Assembly: GCA_023442465.1 (NCBI GenBank)
Contig: JAEZZQ010000042.1
Coordinates: 1-64,000, forward strand
DNA: 64,000 nucleotides
DNA from: Bacillota bacterium
Lineage (GTDB): Bacteria; Bacillota; Clostridia; Lachnospirales; Lachnospiraceae
Direction: 5' to 3'
Positions 24,900-33,631 of the stretch are shown piece after piece (the first letter of the stretch is position 1; each line of letters starts with the position of its first letter). The position numbers and the translations under genes are program-made. The notes under the pieces were generated by a model. The model saw only the letters and a program-made list of their open reading frames with translations, was not told the origin of the DNA and did not search any database.

Positions 24900-25760
24900 A
24901 TGGAATGGCTGGACAAAATGAATGCTGCACTGAATTATATAGAAGACAATCTGACCGGAGAGATTGATTATACGGAAGCGGCAAAAAGAGCATGCTCCTC
25001 TTCTTATAATTTTCAGCGGATGTTTTCCTTTATCGCAGATGTTCCCTTGGCGGAATATATCCGCAGAAGAAAGCTGACCCTTGCGGCACTGGATTTTCAA
25101 AAGGGTGGGGAAAATGTGCTCGATATCGCGTTAAAATACGGCTATGATTCCCCGGTATCCTTTGCGAGAGCATTTCAGAATCTGCACGGAATTACGCCGA
25201 AGGAAGCGAGAGAAAAAGGTGTTCTTCTTACTTTGTATCCCAAGATTTCTTTTAAAATCACAATCAAAGGAGTGAGCGAAATGAAATATCGTATTGAAAA
25301 AGTGCAAGGATTTCGGTTGGCAGGAACCGTGAAAACAGTTACTACGGTAAACGGAGAAAACTTTAAGGTTATTCCGCAGATGTGGCAGGATGTATGTGAA
25401 GGCGGAATCATGGGAAAGATGAAGGACACCTGTAAGGAAGGCCGGCCGGAATTTTACGGAGTCTGCTATAATCCAAGAGGAGAGGAATTCGACTACATGA
25501 TAGCAGTAGAGTCCGATGCACCATTATTGGAGGGTATGAAGGAGCTTATTATCAAGGAGCAGGAGTACGTGAAATTCGAGTGCCGCGGCAAACTGCCCGA
25601 GGCACAGCAGAATATATGGAAGCGGATTTTTACGGAATGGTTCCCGAACTCCGGCTATGAGCAAGTGGAAGCGCCGGAACTGGAATGGTACTCGGAAGAA
25701 AATACGAACAGCGACTCGTATTTAAGCGAAATATGGATTCCGATAAGAAAATGTGAATAG
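24900..25760 (+). CDS. AraC family regulator with GyrI-like effector-binding domain
   Basis: A 286-residue protein. The N-terminal AraC double helix-turn-helix (about 5-105) includes DYTEAAKRACSSSYNFQRMF and YGYDSPVSFARAFQNLHGIT. The C-terminal GyrI/BmrR-type effector-binding domain (about 125-285) includes PEFYGVCYNPRGEEFDYMIA and YEQVEAPELEWYSEE. Domain order matches the SoxS/Rob-like regulators of Bacillota that respond to amphipathic drugs. Starts at 24885 and 24900 are both possible; 24900 has GAGGG at 9 bases. The unit closes with a strong terminator. A MATE efflux gene lies next and could be a target. Confidence 0.88.
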   Translation: MEWLDKMNAALNYIEDNLTGEIDYTEAAKRACSSSYNFQRMFSFIADVPLAEYIRRRKLTLAALDFQKGGENVLDIALKYGYDSPVSFARAFQNLHGITPKEAREKGVLLTLYPKISFKITIKGVSEMKYRIEKVQGFRLAGTVKTVTTVNGENFKVIPQMWQDVCEGGIMGKMKDTCKEGRPEFYGVCYNPRGEEFDYMIAVESDAPLLEGMKELIIKEQEYVKFECRGKLPEAQQNIWKRIFTEWFPNSGYEQVEAPELEWYSEENTNSDSYLSEIWIPIRKCE

Positions 25761-25772
25761 AAGAAGGAAACA

Positions 25773-25816
25773 AAGCGCAGGCAGATAGGAAAAATAATAT
25801 CTGCCTGCGCTTTTTT
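25773..25816 (+). terminator. Intrinsic terminator after the AraC-GyrI gene
   Basis: A perfect 15-bp stem (25773-25787 with 25798-25812) and a run of T to 25816, followed by AATAGGAAAGTGCG. Confidence 0.92.
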
Positions 25817-25828
25817 CTATAATAGGAA

Positions 25829-25893
25829 AGTGCGCTTATTACAGAAAGAACGGATGCGCAGCTACGCGCGCGGAATAAAAGCTGTGGCAGGTT
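25829..25893 (+). repeat. GATGYGCAGCT repeat, copy 1
   Basis: Contains TTACAGAAAGAAC, then GATGCGCAGCTACGCGCGCG and GAATAAAAGCTGTG. The core is shared with 27540-27590 and 42621-42677. CAGCT and AGCTG arms can pair. It lies between the terminator above and the MATE gene. Confidence 0.7.
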
Positions 25894-26026
25894 CAATATG
25901 CATAATACAGATATAAAGATATATAAATAGGAGAAAATATGATAAAATCTGAGATATAAAATATGTCGTAAACAGATGGAACGATCAAATTGTTCACAGG
26001 CAGGACAGGAGACTTGGAAAAAGGTT

Positions 26027-27364
26027 ATGCAGACAACGAGGGATATGACGGTAGGAAGCCCGGGCAGACTGATGCTTGGTTTTGCTGTGCCGCTTCTTAT
26101 CGGAAATGTGTTTCAGCAGCTTTATACCTTTGCGGACACGATTATAGTGGGACAGGCACTGGGAGTAAAGGCCCTTGCAGCAGTAGGTGCAGTGGAGTGG
26201 ATGATTTTTTTACTGTTTGGGTTTATTCAGGGTCTGACGCAAGGCTTTTCGGTGGCAATTGCCCAGCGTTTTGGGGCTGCCGATTATAAAGGGGTGAAAA
26301 GAGCCGTCATAAGTGCGGCATATCTGTCAGCAGCGGGAGCGGTACTATTCACTTTGGCAGGATTAGCGCTTATTTATCCGGTTCTTCGGTTATTACATAC
26401 GCCGGATGAAATTATCGGACTTTCCCATGGCTACTTGCGGATTTTATATGCAGGGTTGCCGGTTACCATGGCATACAATTTATTTTCAGCCATTCTTCGG
26501 GCACTTGGAAACAGCCGCACGCCCCTTCAAGCTATGACGGCGGCCTCTCTTTGCAATATCGTACTGGATATACTGTTCGTGCTCGGATTCGGCTGGGGAA
26601 TGGAAGGCGCGGCCTTGGGAACCGTGATGGCCCAGCTTTTGGCAACAGTTCTTTGCTTCGTGCAGCTGCATAAAATAAAGATACTGAGATTTACGGAGGG
26701 AGGGTGCAGGATAGAAATGCCGATGCTTTTGGAGCAGTGCAGGCTCGGTATACCTATGGGACTGCAAAATATGATAACGGCGGCCGGAGGAATGGTGGTG
26801 CAGTCTGTGATCAACGGCTTCGGCGTACTCTTTATTGCGGGATATACGGCAGCCAATAAGCTGTATGGACTGTTGGAAATCGCTGCTTCTTCCTATGGCT
26901 ACGGAATGTCTACTTACACTGGACAGAATCTTGGTGCAGGGCTTTATGACAGAATAAGGAAGGGACTGCGGGCAGCAAGTGCGATAGGGATAGTGACAGC
27001 ATTACTTATGTCAACTATTATGCTGGTATTTGGAAAAAAGATTCTGCGCCTTTTCCTGGCAGGGGATGTGGCAGATGTGAATGCGGCCATAGGAACGGGC
27101 TATCATTTTCTTATCGTGCTGGCATGCTTTTTCCCGCTCTTATATTTGCTGTATATAGCGCGTGCCTGCGTACAGGGTATGGGCAATTCGGTGCTTCCTA
27201 TGTTTTCCAGTGCAGTACAGCTTGTGATGCGATGCGGTTGTGCGCTGACGCTGCCGCTTTTCATAGGCGAAAGCGGAGTGTTTTACGGGGAGGTGCTGGC
27301 GTGGATAGGAGCGGACATCATGCTGGGCTGGTGGCTTAAGGTGCGCTTCTTACAGTGGAAATAA
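26027..27364 (+). CDS. MATE family efflux transporter
   Basis: A protein of about 445 residues with twelve membrane helices. The N-terminal DMTVGSPGRLMLGFAVPLLI is typical of the MATE family, as are NVFQQLYTFADTIIVGQALG, IVLDILFVLGFGWGMEGAAL and SYGYGMSTYTGQNLGAGLYD. It would export cationic drugs by Na+ or H+ antiport. The start is uncertain: ATG 26027 has AAAAGG close by, and ATG 25976 has no ribosome site. Its last codons overlap the remnant of a phosphotransferase-like gene, suggesting an old deletion at its 3' end. The AraC-GyrI regulator just upstream may control it. Confidence 0.92.
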   Translation: MQTTRDMTVGSPGRLMLGFAVPLLIGNVFQQLYTFADTIIVGQALGVKALAAVGAVEWMIFLLFGFIQGLTQGFSVAIAQRFGAADYKGVKRAVISAAYLSAAGAVLFTLAGLALIYPVLRLLHTPDEIIGLSHGYLRILYAGLPVTMAYNLFSAILRALGNSRTPLQAMTAASLCNIVLDILFVLGFGWGMEGAALGTVMAQLLATVLCFVQLHKIKILRFTEGGCRIEMPMLLEQCRLGIPMGLQNMITAAGGMVVQSVINGFGVLFIAGYTAANKLYGLLEIAASSYGYGMSTYTGQNLGAGLYDRIRKGLRAASAIGIVTALLMSTIMLVFGKKILRLFLAGDVADVNAAIGTGYHFLIVLACFFPLLYLLYIARACVQGMGNSVLPMFSSAVQLVMRCGCALTLPLFIGESGVFYGEVLAWIGADIMLGWWLKVRFLQWK

Positions 27365-27366
27365 AG

Positions 27367-27513
27367 CAGATTCGTCAGATGTGCGGCTTGCTTTATCCTC
27401 TTAACCTGAACATCGATTATTTTCCTACGAACTTCGTGGCATCAGACGGATTTATCTGGTATATCGACTTCGAAGGCAACGAATATATGGAGTATGTGAA
27501 TAAAACCCAATAA
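27367..27513 (+). pseudogene. C-terminal remnant of a phosphotransferase-like gene
   Basis: An open frame without a start reads QIRQMCGLLYPLNLNIDYFP, TNFVASDGFIWYIDFEGNEY and ends MEYVNKTQ-stop. The PTNFV...YIDFE...N pattern resembles the end of APH-type phosphotransferase family proteins. The rest of the gene is missing, replaced by the MATE coding region. Confidence 0.5.
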
Positions 27514-27539
27514 AATGGAAAATAATGAATATTGGAGCG

Positions 27540-27612
27540 TGTTGCCATTACAGAAAAAGCGGATGTGCAGCTGCGTGCGCGGAATGAGAAGAAAGGTATG
27601 GTGATTGCGATG
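27540..27612 (+). repeat. Composite of the GATGYGCAGCT repeat (copy 2) and the start-supplying repeat (copy A)
   Basis: The left part (27540-27582) matches the element at 25829 (ATTACAGAAAAAGCGGATGT, then GCAGCTGCGTGCGCGG). The right part (GAATGAGAAGAAAGGTATGG, then TGATTGCGATG) matches the region before the TPR lipoprotein gene at 28432-28463. It ends exactly at the rubrerythrin start codon. Confidence 0.65.
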
Positions 27613-28212
27613 GGAGCAGATTTTAAGAACAGTGAGACGAAGGATAATCTGATGAGAGCGTTTGCGGGAGAAAGCCAGGCGAGAAACCGCTATACATTTG
27701 CGGCCTCAAAGGCAAAAAAGGAAAATTTATATGTGATCAGCGCCATTTTTGAATATACGGCGAATCAGGAGAAGGAGCATGCTGAGGTTTTCTACAATCA
27801 TTTGAAGGAGCTGTCAGGAGAAAATATTCATGTGGACGGCAGCTATCCTGTGGATATCACAGACGATGTAGCAGAGCTTCTGCGCATGGCCCAGCATAAC
27901 GAATATGAGGAACATGATTCGGTGTATAAGTCATTCGGAGACAAGGCGAAGGAGGAGGGCTTTGACAAGGTAGCCGCTTCCTTCCATATGATTGCCCAGA
28001 TAGAAAAGCTCCACGGCGACCGCTTCGGAAGATTTGCGCAGCTTTTGGAGGAAAAAAGGCTGTTTATATCCGATGTGAAGACTGCATGGTTCTGCTTGAA
28101 CTGCGGTTTCGTATACGAAGGAGAGGAAGCGCCGAAGAACTGTCCGGTATGTGACCACAATAGGGGTTACTTCATCCGTTTTGAATTGTCACCTTATGAG
28201 TCTTTGCAGTAA
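27610..28212 (+). CDS. rbr: Rubrerythrin
   Basis: A 200-residue cytoplasmic peroxide-reducing protein. The ferritin-like diiron domain (about 1-145) has the helix motifs AFAGESQARNRYTFAA, NQEKEHAEVFYNHL and HMIAQIEKLHGDRF. The C-terminal rubredoxin domain (about 155-195) binds iron by WFCLNCGFVY and NCPVCDH (CxxC twice). The family-typical start DFKNSETKDNLMRAF follows the ATG at 27610. In-frame ATG 27598 and GTG 27601 in the repeat are closer to the AAAGG and would add a few residues. It protects anaerobes against peroxide. Confidence 0.95.
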   Translation: MGADFKNSETKDNLMRAFAGESQARNRYTFAASKAKKENLYVISAIFEYTANQEKEHAEVFYNHLKELSGENIHVDGSYPVDITDDVAELLRMAQHNEYEEHDSVYKSFGDKAKEEGFDKVAASFHMIAQIEKLHGDRFGRFAQLLEEKRLFISDVKTAWFCLNCGFVYEGEEAPKNCPVCDHNRGYFIRFELSPYESLQ

Positions 28213-28368
28213 TAAATGAATTCTCGCGGAAGCAACAAGTTAAGGCTAAGCTTGCCTGTCTTTGGCGATTACCCGCTTTGATGAACGGAATAAAGTTTGT
28301 CACTTTTAAAGGGTTGTAGGAGGATAAAAAATATAGTAGTATAATATAAATACCGATATAAAAACAAG

Positions 28369-28396
28369 AATCTTATTTCTCAAAAATAAGATTTTT
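28369..28396 (+). terminator. Hairpin in the leader of the TPR lipoprotein gene
   Basis: AATCTTATTT (28369-28378) pairs with AAATAAGATT (28384-28393), with T to 28396. It lies between a TATAAT at 28340-28345 and the gene, so it may attenuate. The 250-bp gap here otherwise holds only the repeat below. Confidence 0.55.
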
Positions 28397-28411
28397 AATC
28401 TGTAGATTTAT

Positions 28412-28463
28412 ACTTGCGGCAAAAAGTCTGCAGAATGAGAAGAAAGGCATGGTTATTGGCATG
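28412..28463 (+). repeat. Start-supplying repeat, copy B
   Basis: Contains CTTGCGGCAAAAAGTCTGCA and, after GAATGAGA, AGAAAGGCATGGTTATTGGC followed by ATG. It aligns along its length with 60687-60735 before the sugar permease, and its right half with the region before rubrerythrin. Confidence 0.7.
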
Positions 28464-29513
28464 AAGGGACAAAAGAGGATTTTTCAAATAATCTTGGTAG
28501 GGGCAGTTTTGTGCTGTATGCTTTCCGGTTGCGGTCAAAAGGATAAGAACGCCAGCATCAAGGAAGGTATGGCGGCGGTGGAAGCTCTGGATTATAATGG
28601 GGCCCTTCAATGCTTCGAAAAAGCTATGGTGGACGGTGAGAACCAGCGTCTTTTATATAGAGGACAGGGATTGGCTTATATGGGGCTTACGATGTATGAG
28701 GAGGCGGCGGCTTCTTTTGAGAAGGCCCTTAGTCACAGTAACGGACAAGTGGATGAAATCGATTATGATATCAATTATTATCTGGCTACTGCTTATTATA
28801 AGATGGGAGAGACCGATAAGAGCATAGAGGCCTATAATTCCATTATCGCTCTTTTGCCGAAGGATAAGGTGGCATATTACCTGCGGGGGTGCCTGAGGAT
28901 CGGTACGGATTTCGATAAGGCGAAGGCAGATTTCGACAAGGCAATTTCGCTGGCGAAGGAGGATTACACTCAATTAATCGACATCTACCTCGTATTGGAG
29001 GAAAACGGTTATAAAGAAGCAGGGCAGGAATATTTGCAGTCGGCTCTGGAGAACGGTTCGAAGTCCATGACCGATTACGAGCGAGGCAGGATGTATTATT
29101 ATTTGAAGGATTACGATAACGCCAGAAATTATTTGGAAAAGTCACGAAAGACGGCAGGCTATGAAGCGGTGCTGCTTTTAGGGAAGACCTATGAGGAGCT
29201 GGGAGATAACAATTATGCGGTAAGCGTATATAATAGCTTTATCGCGGACAACCAGACCAATGCCAAGGTTTACAACCAGCTGGGACTTTGCAAGATGAAT
29301 ATGGGTGCGTATGAGGAAGCACTGAGCGCTTTTCAGACGGGAATGAATATCGAAAATAATGATATGATGCAGACGCTGAAATTCAACGAAATCGTTACCT
29401 ATGAGTATCTGGGAGATTATAAAAAGGCAGCAGTGCTTTTGGACAGTTATTTATCTACATATCCTGATGATGAAGCTGCGAAGAGAGAGTACACTTTCTT
29501 ACAGACGAGGTAA
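28461..29513 (+). CDS. TPR-repeat lipoprotein
   Basis: A 350-residue protein. The signal peptide ends in the lipobox LSGC (Cys at about residue 23), so it is anchored outside the membrane. About seven to eight tetratricopeptide repeats follow: for example ALDYNGALQCFEKAMVDGEN, YKMGETDKSIEAYNSIIALL and LCKMNMGAYEEALSAFQTGM. TPR arrays act as protein-binding scaffolds. The start is ATG 28461 with ATG 28449 an in-frame alternative, both within the repeat element. It has no obvious operon partners. Confidence 0.88.
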   Translation: MKGQKRIFQIILVGAVLCCMLSGCGQKDKNASIKEGMAAVEALDYNGALQCFEKAMVDGENQRLLYRGQGLAYMGLTMYEEAAASFEKALSHSNGQVDEIDYDINYYLATAYYKMGETDKSIEAYNSIIALLPKDKVAYYLRGCLRIGTDFDKAKADFDKAISLAKEDYTQLIDIYLVLEENGYKEAGQEYLQSALENGSKSMTDYERGRMYYYLKDYDNARNYLEKSRKTAGYEAVLLLGKTYEELGDNNYAVSVYNSFIADNQTNAKVYNQLGLCKMNMGAYEEALSAFQTGMNIENNDMMQTLKFNEIVTYEYLGDYKKAAVLLDSYLSTYPDDEAAKREYTFLQTR

Positions 29514-29595
29514 TGTTAAGGCCTTAAAGTATGACCGAAGTATATATTTTGCCGCGGTCATAGAGATTTATGGACAGTCGGATAAAAATGCAAAG

Positions 29596-29643
29596 ACACA
29601 AGATGTTGTGTTGACATAAAAATGTTGACATAATATCTTGTGC
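29596..29643. promoter_or_regulatory. Pair of NrdR boxes
   Basis: Box 1 ACACAAGATGTTGTGT (29596-29611) and box 2 ACATAATATCTTGTGC (29628-29643) both fit the 16-bp NrdR consensus and start 32 bp apart, the known three-turn spacing. They lie upstream of nrdD, so NrdR-ATP/dATP control of the reductase is expected. The nrdR gene is not in the window. Confidence 0.85.
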
Positions 29644-29649
29644 TTTTTA

Positions 29650-29678
29650 TTGACTTTTCACTGGTAAGATGTTACAAT
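29650..29678 (+). promoter_or_regulatory. Promoter of nrdD
   Basis: TTGACT (29650-29655), 17-base spacer and TACAAT (29673-29678), beginning 7 bases after NrdR box 2. The untranslated leader is about 100 bases. Confidence 0.65.
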
Positions 29679-29785
29679 TTTATTAATTAGTGTTTGCATA
29701 GAGTTATGTGAACCTGAAAAGAGTATGGGGGAGCGTCTGCATCAGGGGGTGCGGCGTTCGATAATGTATGTAGGGAGGAATTGAG

Positions 29786-32176
29786 ATGTTTCAAGTAATT
29801 AAAAGGGATGGGGAAACTACAGATTTTACATTGACAAAGATTAGTGATGCTATCATGAAGGCTTTCAACGCTACGGACATGCAGTACAACAATGATATTA
29901 TCGATTTGCTGGCGCTTCGCGTTACGTCCGAGTTTCAGAATAGAGTGAAGGAAGACAAGGTGAACGTGGAAGATATTCAGGATAGCGTGGAAAGAGTCTT
30001 GGAGCAGACAGGGTATACGGAGGCTGCCAAAGCGTTTATTCTCTACCGCAAGCAGAGAGAAAAGATGCGCAATATGAAATCTACCATTCTCGATTATAAG
30101 GATGTAGTCAACAGCTATGTAAAGATAGAGGACTGGCGGGTAAAGGAGAACTCCACCGTAACTTATTCGGTAGGCGGCCTTATTCTTAGCAATTCCGGCG
30201 CTGTAACGGCTAATTACTGGCTTTCTGAGATATACGACCAGGAAATCGGAGAGGCTCATAGAAATGCGGATTTGCATATCCATGATTTGTCCATGCTTAC
30301 CGGATATTGTGCGGGCTGGTCTCTCAAGCAGCTCATCCAGGAAGGGCTGGGGGGCATTACCGGCAAGATTACTTCTGCTCCGGCGTCGCATCTTTCCGTA
30401 CTATGTAACCAGATGGTAAATTTTCTGGGCATTATGCAGAATGAATGGGCAGGCGCACAGGCGTTTTCTTCTTTCGATACTTATTTGGCTCCCTTTGTCA
30501 AGGCAGATAATCTGACTTATCCGGAAGTGAAGAAATGCATCGAGGCATTTATTTATGGCGTCAATACACCAAGCCGCTGGGGAACACAGGCTCCCTTTTC
30601 CAATATCACGCTGGATTGGACGGTACCGGAGGATTTAGCAGAGCTTCCGGCAATCATAGGCGGCAAAGAGGTGAATTTTAAATATAAAGACTGCAAAAAA
30701 GAAATGGATATGATCAACAAGGCATTTATCGAGACGATGATCGAGGGCGATGCCAATGGAAGAGGCTTCCAGTATCCGATACCGACTTATTCCATTACTC
30801 GGGATTTCGATTGGTCCGATACGGAGAACAACAGACTCTTATTCGAGATGACCTCCAAATACGGGACACCTTATTTTTCCAACTATATCAATTCCGATAT
30901 GGAGCCCAGCGATGTGCGCAGTATGTGCTGCCGCCTCCGTCTGGACTTAAGAGAGCTTCGAAAGAAGACGGGCGGCTTTTTTGGATCGGGCGAAAGCACG
31001 GGAAGCGTGGGCGTAGTGACGATCAATATGCCAAGGATCGCTTATCTGTCCGCCAATAAGGACGACTTCTACAAGCGCCTGAACAAGATGATGGATATTG
31101 CGGCCAGATCTCTTAAGATAAAAAGAGGAGTTATTTCCAGACTGTTAGAGGAAGGACTTTATCCTTATACCAAGCGCTATCTTGGCAGCTTCGAGAACCA
31201 TTTTTCCACCATCGGCCTTATCGGCATGAACGAGGTGGGATTGAATGCGAACTGGCTGCGGGCGGATATGAGCGATAAGGGAACGCAGGAATTTACTAAA
31301 GAAGTATTGAATCACATGAGAAACAGGCTTTCCGATTATCAGGAAAAATATGGGGATCTGTATAATCTGGAGGCGACTCCGGCAGAAAGCACCACATACC
31401 GTCTGGCAAAGCATGACAAGAAGAAATGGCCTGCGATCAAGACGGCAGGCAATCCGGGGGATACGCCTTATTATACGAATTCCTCCCATCTGCCGGTGGA
31501 CTATACCATAGATGTCTTCGATGCTTTGGACATACAGGACGATTTGCAGACCTTATATACATCAGGAACTGTATTTCATGCGTTCCTCGGTGAGAAGCTT
31601 CCTGACTGGAAGGCAGCAGCGAAATTGGTAAAAACAGTTGCCGATAATTACAAGCTTCCCTATTATACGCTATCGCCCACCTACTCAATCTGCCGTGATC
31701 ACGGTTATCTGGCAGGGGAACAGAAGACGTGTCCCCACTGCGGAAAGGTTACGGAGGTCTACAGCCGTATTACGGGATATTACAGACCGGTACAGAACTG
31801 GAATGACGGCAAGCTTCAGGAATATGCCAACAGAACAGAATACAGTGTGGCGCAGTCTTCCTTAAAAAAGCCTATGACCCGTATGGTCACTCTGTCGAAT
31901 TATGAAAAGGAAATCAGCGTAAAAGTAGAGAAGCCGGAAGCGGTAAAATATCTTTTTACCACGAAGACTTGCCCCAATTGCAAATTGGCGAAGGAATATC
32001 TGAAAGAAGATAAGTATGTTCTTATCGATGCGGAGGAGAATTTGGAATTGGCCGGCAGGTATGGCATTATGCAGGCGCCTACGCTAGTAGTGACAAACGG
32101 GGATGAATATAAGAAATACGTAAACGCATCCAACATTAAAAAATATGTGGACAGCCGGGAGGCAGTCATCGCATAG
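29786..32176 (+). CDS. nrdD: Anaerobic (class III) ribonucleoside-triphosphate reductase with C-terminal redoxin domain
   Basis: A 796-residue enzyme reducing ribonucleotides to deoxyribonucleotides by glycyl radical chemistry. An ATP-cone allosteric domain is at about 1-95 (FQVIKRDGETTDFTLTKISD). The catalytic barrel follows. The glycyl loop is SRITGYYRPVQNWNDGK (Gly near residue 663), preceded by zinc-binding Cys (CPHC near 648). An extra C-terminal domain (about 712-796) is glutaredoxin/NrdH-like with the redox motif CPNC (near 728), so reducing equivalents may come from a redoxin rather than formate. The activase gene nrdG, often adjacent, is not found next to it. Confidence 0.95.
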   Translation: MFQVIKRDGETTDFTLTKISDAIMKAFNATDMQYNNDIIDLLALRVTSEFQNRVKEDKVNVEDIQDSVERVLEQTGYTEAAKAFILYRKQREKMRNMKSTILDYKDVVNSYVKIEDWRVKENSTVTYSVGGLILSNSGAVTANYWLSEIYDQEIGEAHRNADLHIHDLSMLTGYCAGWSLKQLIQEGLGGITGKITSAPASHLSVLCNQMVNFLGIMQNEWAGAQAFSSFDTYLAPFVKADNLTYPEVKKCIEAFIYGVNTPSRWGTQAPFSNITLDWTVPEDLAELPAIIGGKEVNFKYKDCKKEMDMINKAFIETMIEGDANGRGFQYPIPTYSITRDFDWSDTENNRLLFEMTSKYGTPYFSNYINSDMEPSDVRSMCCRLRLDLRELRKKTGGFFGSGESTGSVGVVTINMPRIAYLSANKDDFYKRLNKMMDIAARSLKIKRGVISRLLEEGLYPYTKRYLGSFENHFSTIGLIGMNEVGLNANWLRADMSDKGTQEFTKEVLNHMRNRLSDYQEKYGDLYNLEATPAESTTYRLAKHDKKKWPAIKTAGNPGDTPYYTNSSHLPVDYTIDVFDALDIQDDLQTLYTSGTVFHAFLGEKLPDWKAAAKLVKTVADNYKLPYYTLSPTYSICRDHGYLAGEQKTCPHCGKVTEVYSRITGYYRPVQNWNDGKLQEYANRTEYSVAQSSLKKPMTRMVTLSNYEKEISVKVEKPEAVKYLFTTKTCPNCKLAKEYLKEDKYVLIDAEENLELAGRYGIMQAPTLVVTNGDEYKKYVNASNIKKYVDSREAVIA

Positions 32177-32198
32177 CACAGCATAACGGGAGGACAGT

Positions 32199-32603
32199 AT
32201 GGAGAATATTTATTTAAGAGTAAAGGGGATTATTAAAAAGGACGATAAATATTTACTGATAAAAAGATGGGTGGACGACCGTATTCCGGACCCCTTTATA
32301 TGGGAGTTCATCGATGCTGAAGTAAATTACGGAGAGGCGCCTGACGATGCAGTTTTACGGGCGATCAGAGAACTTTTATCCGTGGAAGGCAAAATTGACC
32401 GTATTGTGTATACATGGTCGCAGATGGTAGGAGATTCCCAGTGTGTGGGAATCGCTTACCTGTGCAGCATTGACGGAAACGACGAGGATAACATTGTATT
32501 GTCGGAGGAATACGGAGAACTGGACTGGGTAGAAAAAGATAAAGTATCGGATTATGTGGAAAACATATACGTACTAAAAGATTTAGAAGGCGTTGCACTT
32601 TAA
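32199..32603 (+). CDS. Nudix-fold protein with degenerate Nudix box
   Basis: A 134-residue protein with the Nudix hydrolase fold pattern: VKGIIKKDDKYLLIKRW at the start and YGELDWVEKDKV near the end. The Nudix box region, EVNYGEAPDDAVLRAIRELL then SVEGK, keeps the GE and the REL, but the two catalytic glutamates of REUxEExGU are Ser and Val. It may therefore bind rather than hydrolyse a nucleotide-like ligand. GGAGG precedes the ATG. It lies 22 bases after nrdD and probably shares its transcript. Its terminator overlaps the stop codon. Confidence 0.8.
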   Translation: MENIYLRVKGIIKKDDKYLLIKRWVDDRIPDPFIWEFIDAEVNYGEAPDDAVLRAIRELLSVEGKIDRIVYTWSQMVGDSQCVGIAYLCSIDGNDEDNIVLSEEYGELDWVEKDKVSDYVENIYVLKDLEGVAL

Positions 32604-32616
32604 GACAACGCCTTTT
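32587..32616 (+). terminator. Terminator overlapping the Nudix gene's stop
   Basis: AAGGCGTTG (32587-32595) pairs with CAACGCCTT (32606-32614), then TTTTG. The T tract is short, so termination may be partial. Confidence 0.65.
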
Positions 32617-32668
32617 GTGCGTTACGGTTTTAGGAGAACGAGGGAAAGAAGGAGAGGAAGAAAAATTT

Positions 32669-33589
32669 ATGATTAACGAATTGGTAGCGAAAATTCAAAA
32701 GACAAATGCGCCTATTGTGGTAGGCTTGGACCCAATGTTAAAATACATTCCGGAACATGTTACCGGGAAAGCATATAAGGAATTCGGAGAGACACTCGAG
32801 GGTGCAGCCGAGGCAATCTGGCAGTTCAATAAAGAAATCGTAGATAATATCTACGATTTGATTCCGGCGGTAAAGCCGCAGATTGCGATGTATGAGCAGT
32901 TCGGCGTGGAAGGAATGATAGCCTTTAAGAAGACGGTGGATTACTGCAAGGAAAAAGGGCTGGTAGTAATAGGTGATATTAAGAGAGGCGATATCGGTTC
33001 TACCTCGGAAGCCTATGCGGTAGGACACCTGGGCAAGGTTCAGGTAGGAAGCAGGTCATATTGCGGCTTCAATGAAGATTTCGCTACGGTAAATCCTTAT
33101 CTTGGCTCGGACGGCGTAGAGCCCTTTATCGACGTATGTAAAGAGGAAAAGAAAGGCATCTTCATACTCGTTAAGACATCGAATCCCAGCAGCGGAGAAT
33201 TTCAGGACCGCCTGATTGACGGCAGACCGCTTTATGAAATCGTAGGAGAAAAGGTTGCCGAGTGGGGTGCGCAGCACATGGGAGAGTCTTACAGCTATGT
33301 AGGTGCAGTGGTAGGAGCGACTTATCCTGAAATGGGGAAGGCCCTTAGAAAGATTATGCCGAAGGCATATATCCTTGTGCCGGGCTATGGCGCGCAGGGT
33401 GGAAAGGGTGCCGATTTAGCACACTTTTTCAATGAGGACGGACTTGGAGCCATCGTAAATTCTTCCAGAGGCATCATTGCGGCATATAAAGAGGAAAAAT
33501 ACGCAGGCTTCGGAGCGGAGAATTTCGGGGCAGCATCCCGTGCAGCGGTCGAGGATATGCAAAAGGACATCGCTTCGGCGCTTAAGTAA
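32669..33589 (+). CDS. pyrF: Orotidine 5'-phosphate decarboxylase
   Basis: A 306-residue enzyme converting OMP to UMP, the last step of UMP synthesis. The catalytic motif is VIGDIKRGDIGSTSEAYA (near residue 102), with the Lys and Asp of the DxKxxD core. PIVVGLDPMLKYIPEH at the start and ILVPGYGAQGGKGADL near 232 are typical of the long (about 300 residue) bacterial form. The ATG at 32669 has GGAGAGGAAG upstream; a longer frame from 32615 lacks conservation. Followed by pyrE 42 bases later in one operon. Confidence 0.97.
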   Translation: MINELVAKIQKTNAPIVVGLDPMLKYIPEHVTGKAYKEFGETLEGAAEAIWQFNKEIVDNIYDLIPAVKPQIAMYEQFGVEGMIAFKKTVDYCKEKGLVVIGDIKRGDIGSTSEAYAVGHLGKVQVGSRSYCGFNEDFATVNPYLGSDGVEPFIDVCKEEKKGIFILVKTSNPSSGEFQDRLIDGRPLYEIVGEKVAEWGAQHMGESYSYVGAVVGATYPEMGKALRKIMPKAYILVPGYGAQGGKGADLAHFFNEDGLGAIVNSSRGIIAAYKEEKYAGFGAENFGAASRAAVEDMQKDIASALK

Positions 33590-33631
33590 TTTGAAACAGA
33601 TAGTGGAAGAATAAGGAGAACGCGCAGGATT

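Noticed and set aside
27532..27609. Upstream extension of rubrerythrin from a TTG at 27532
   Set aside because: The extra residues are encoded by two repeat elements, and the family starts at the DFKNSETKDNLMRAF region.
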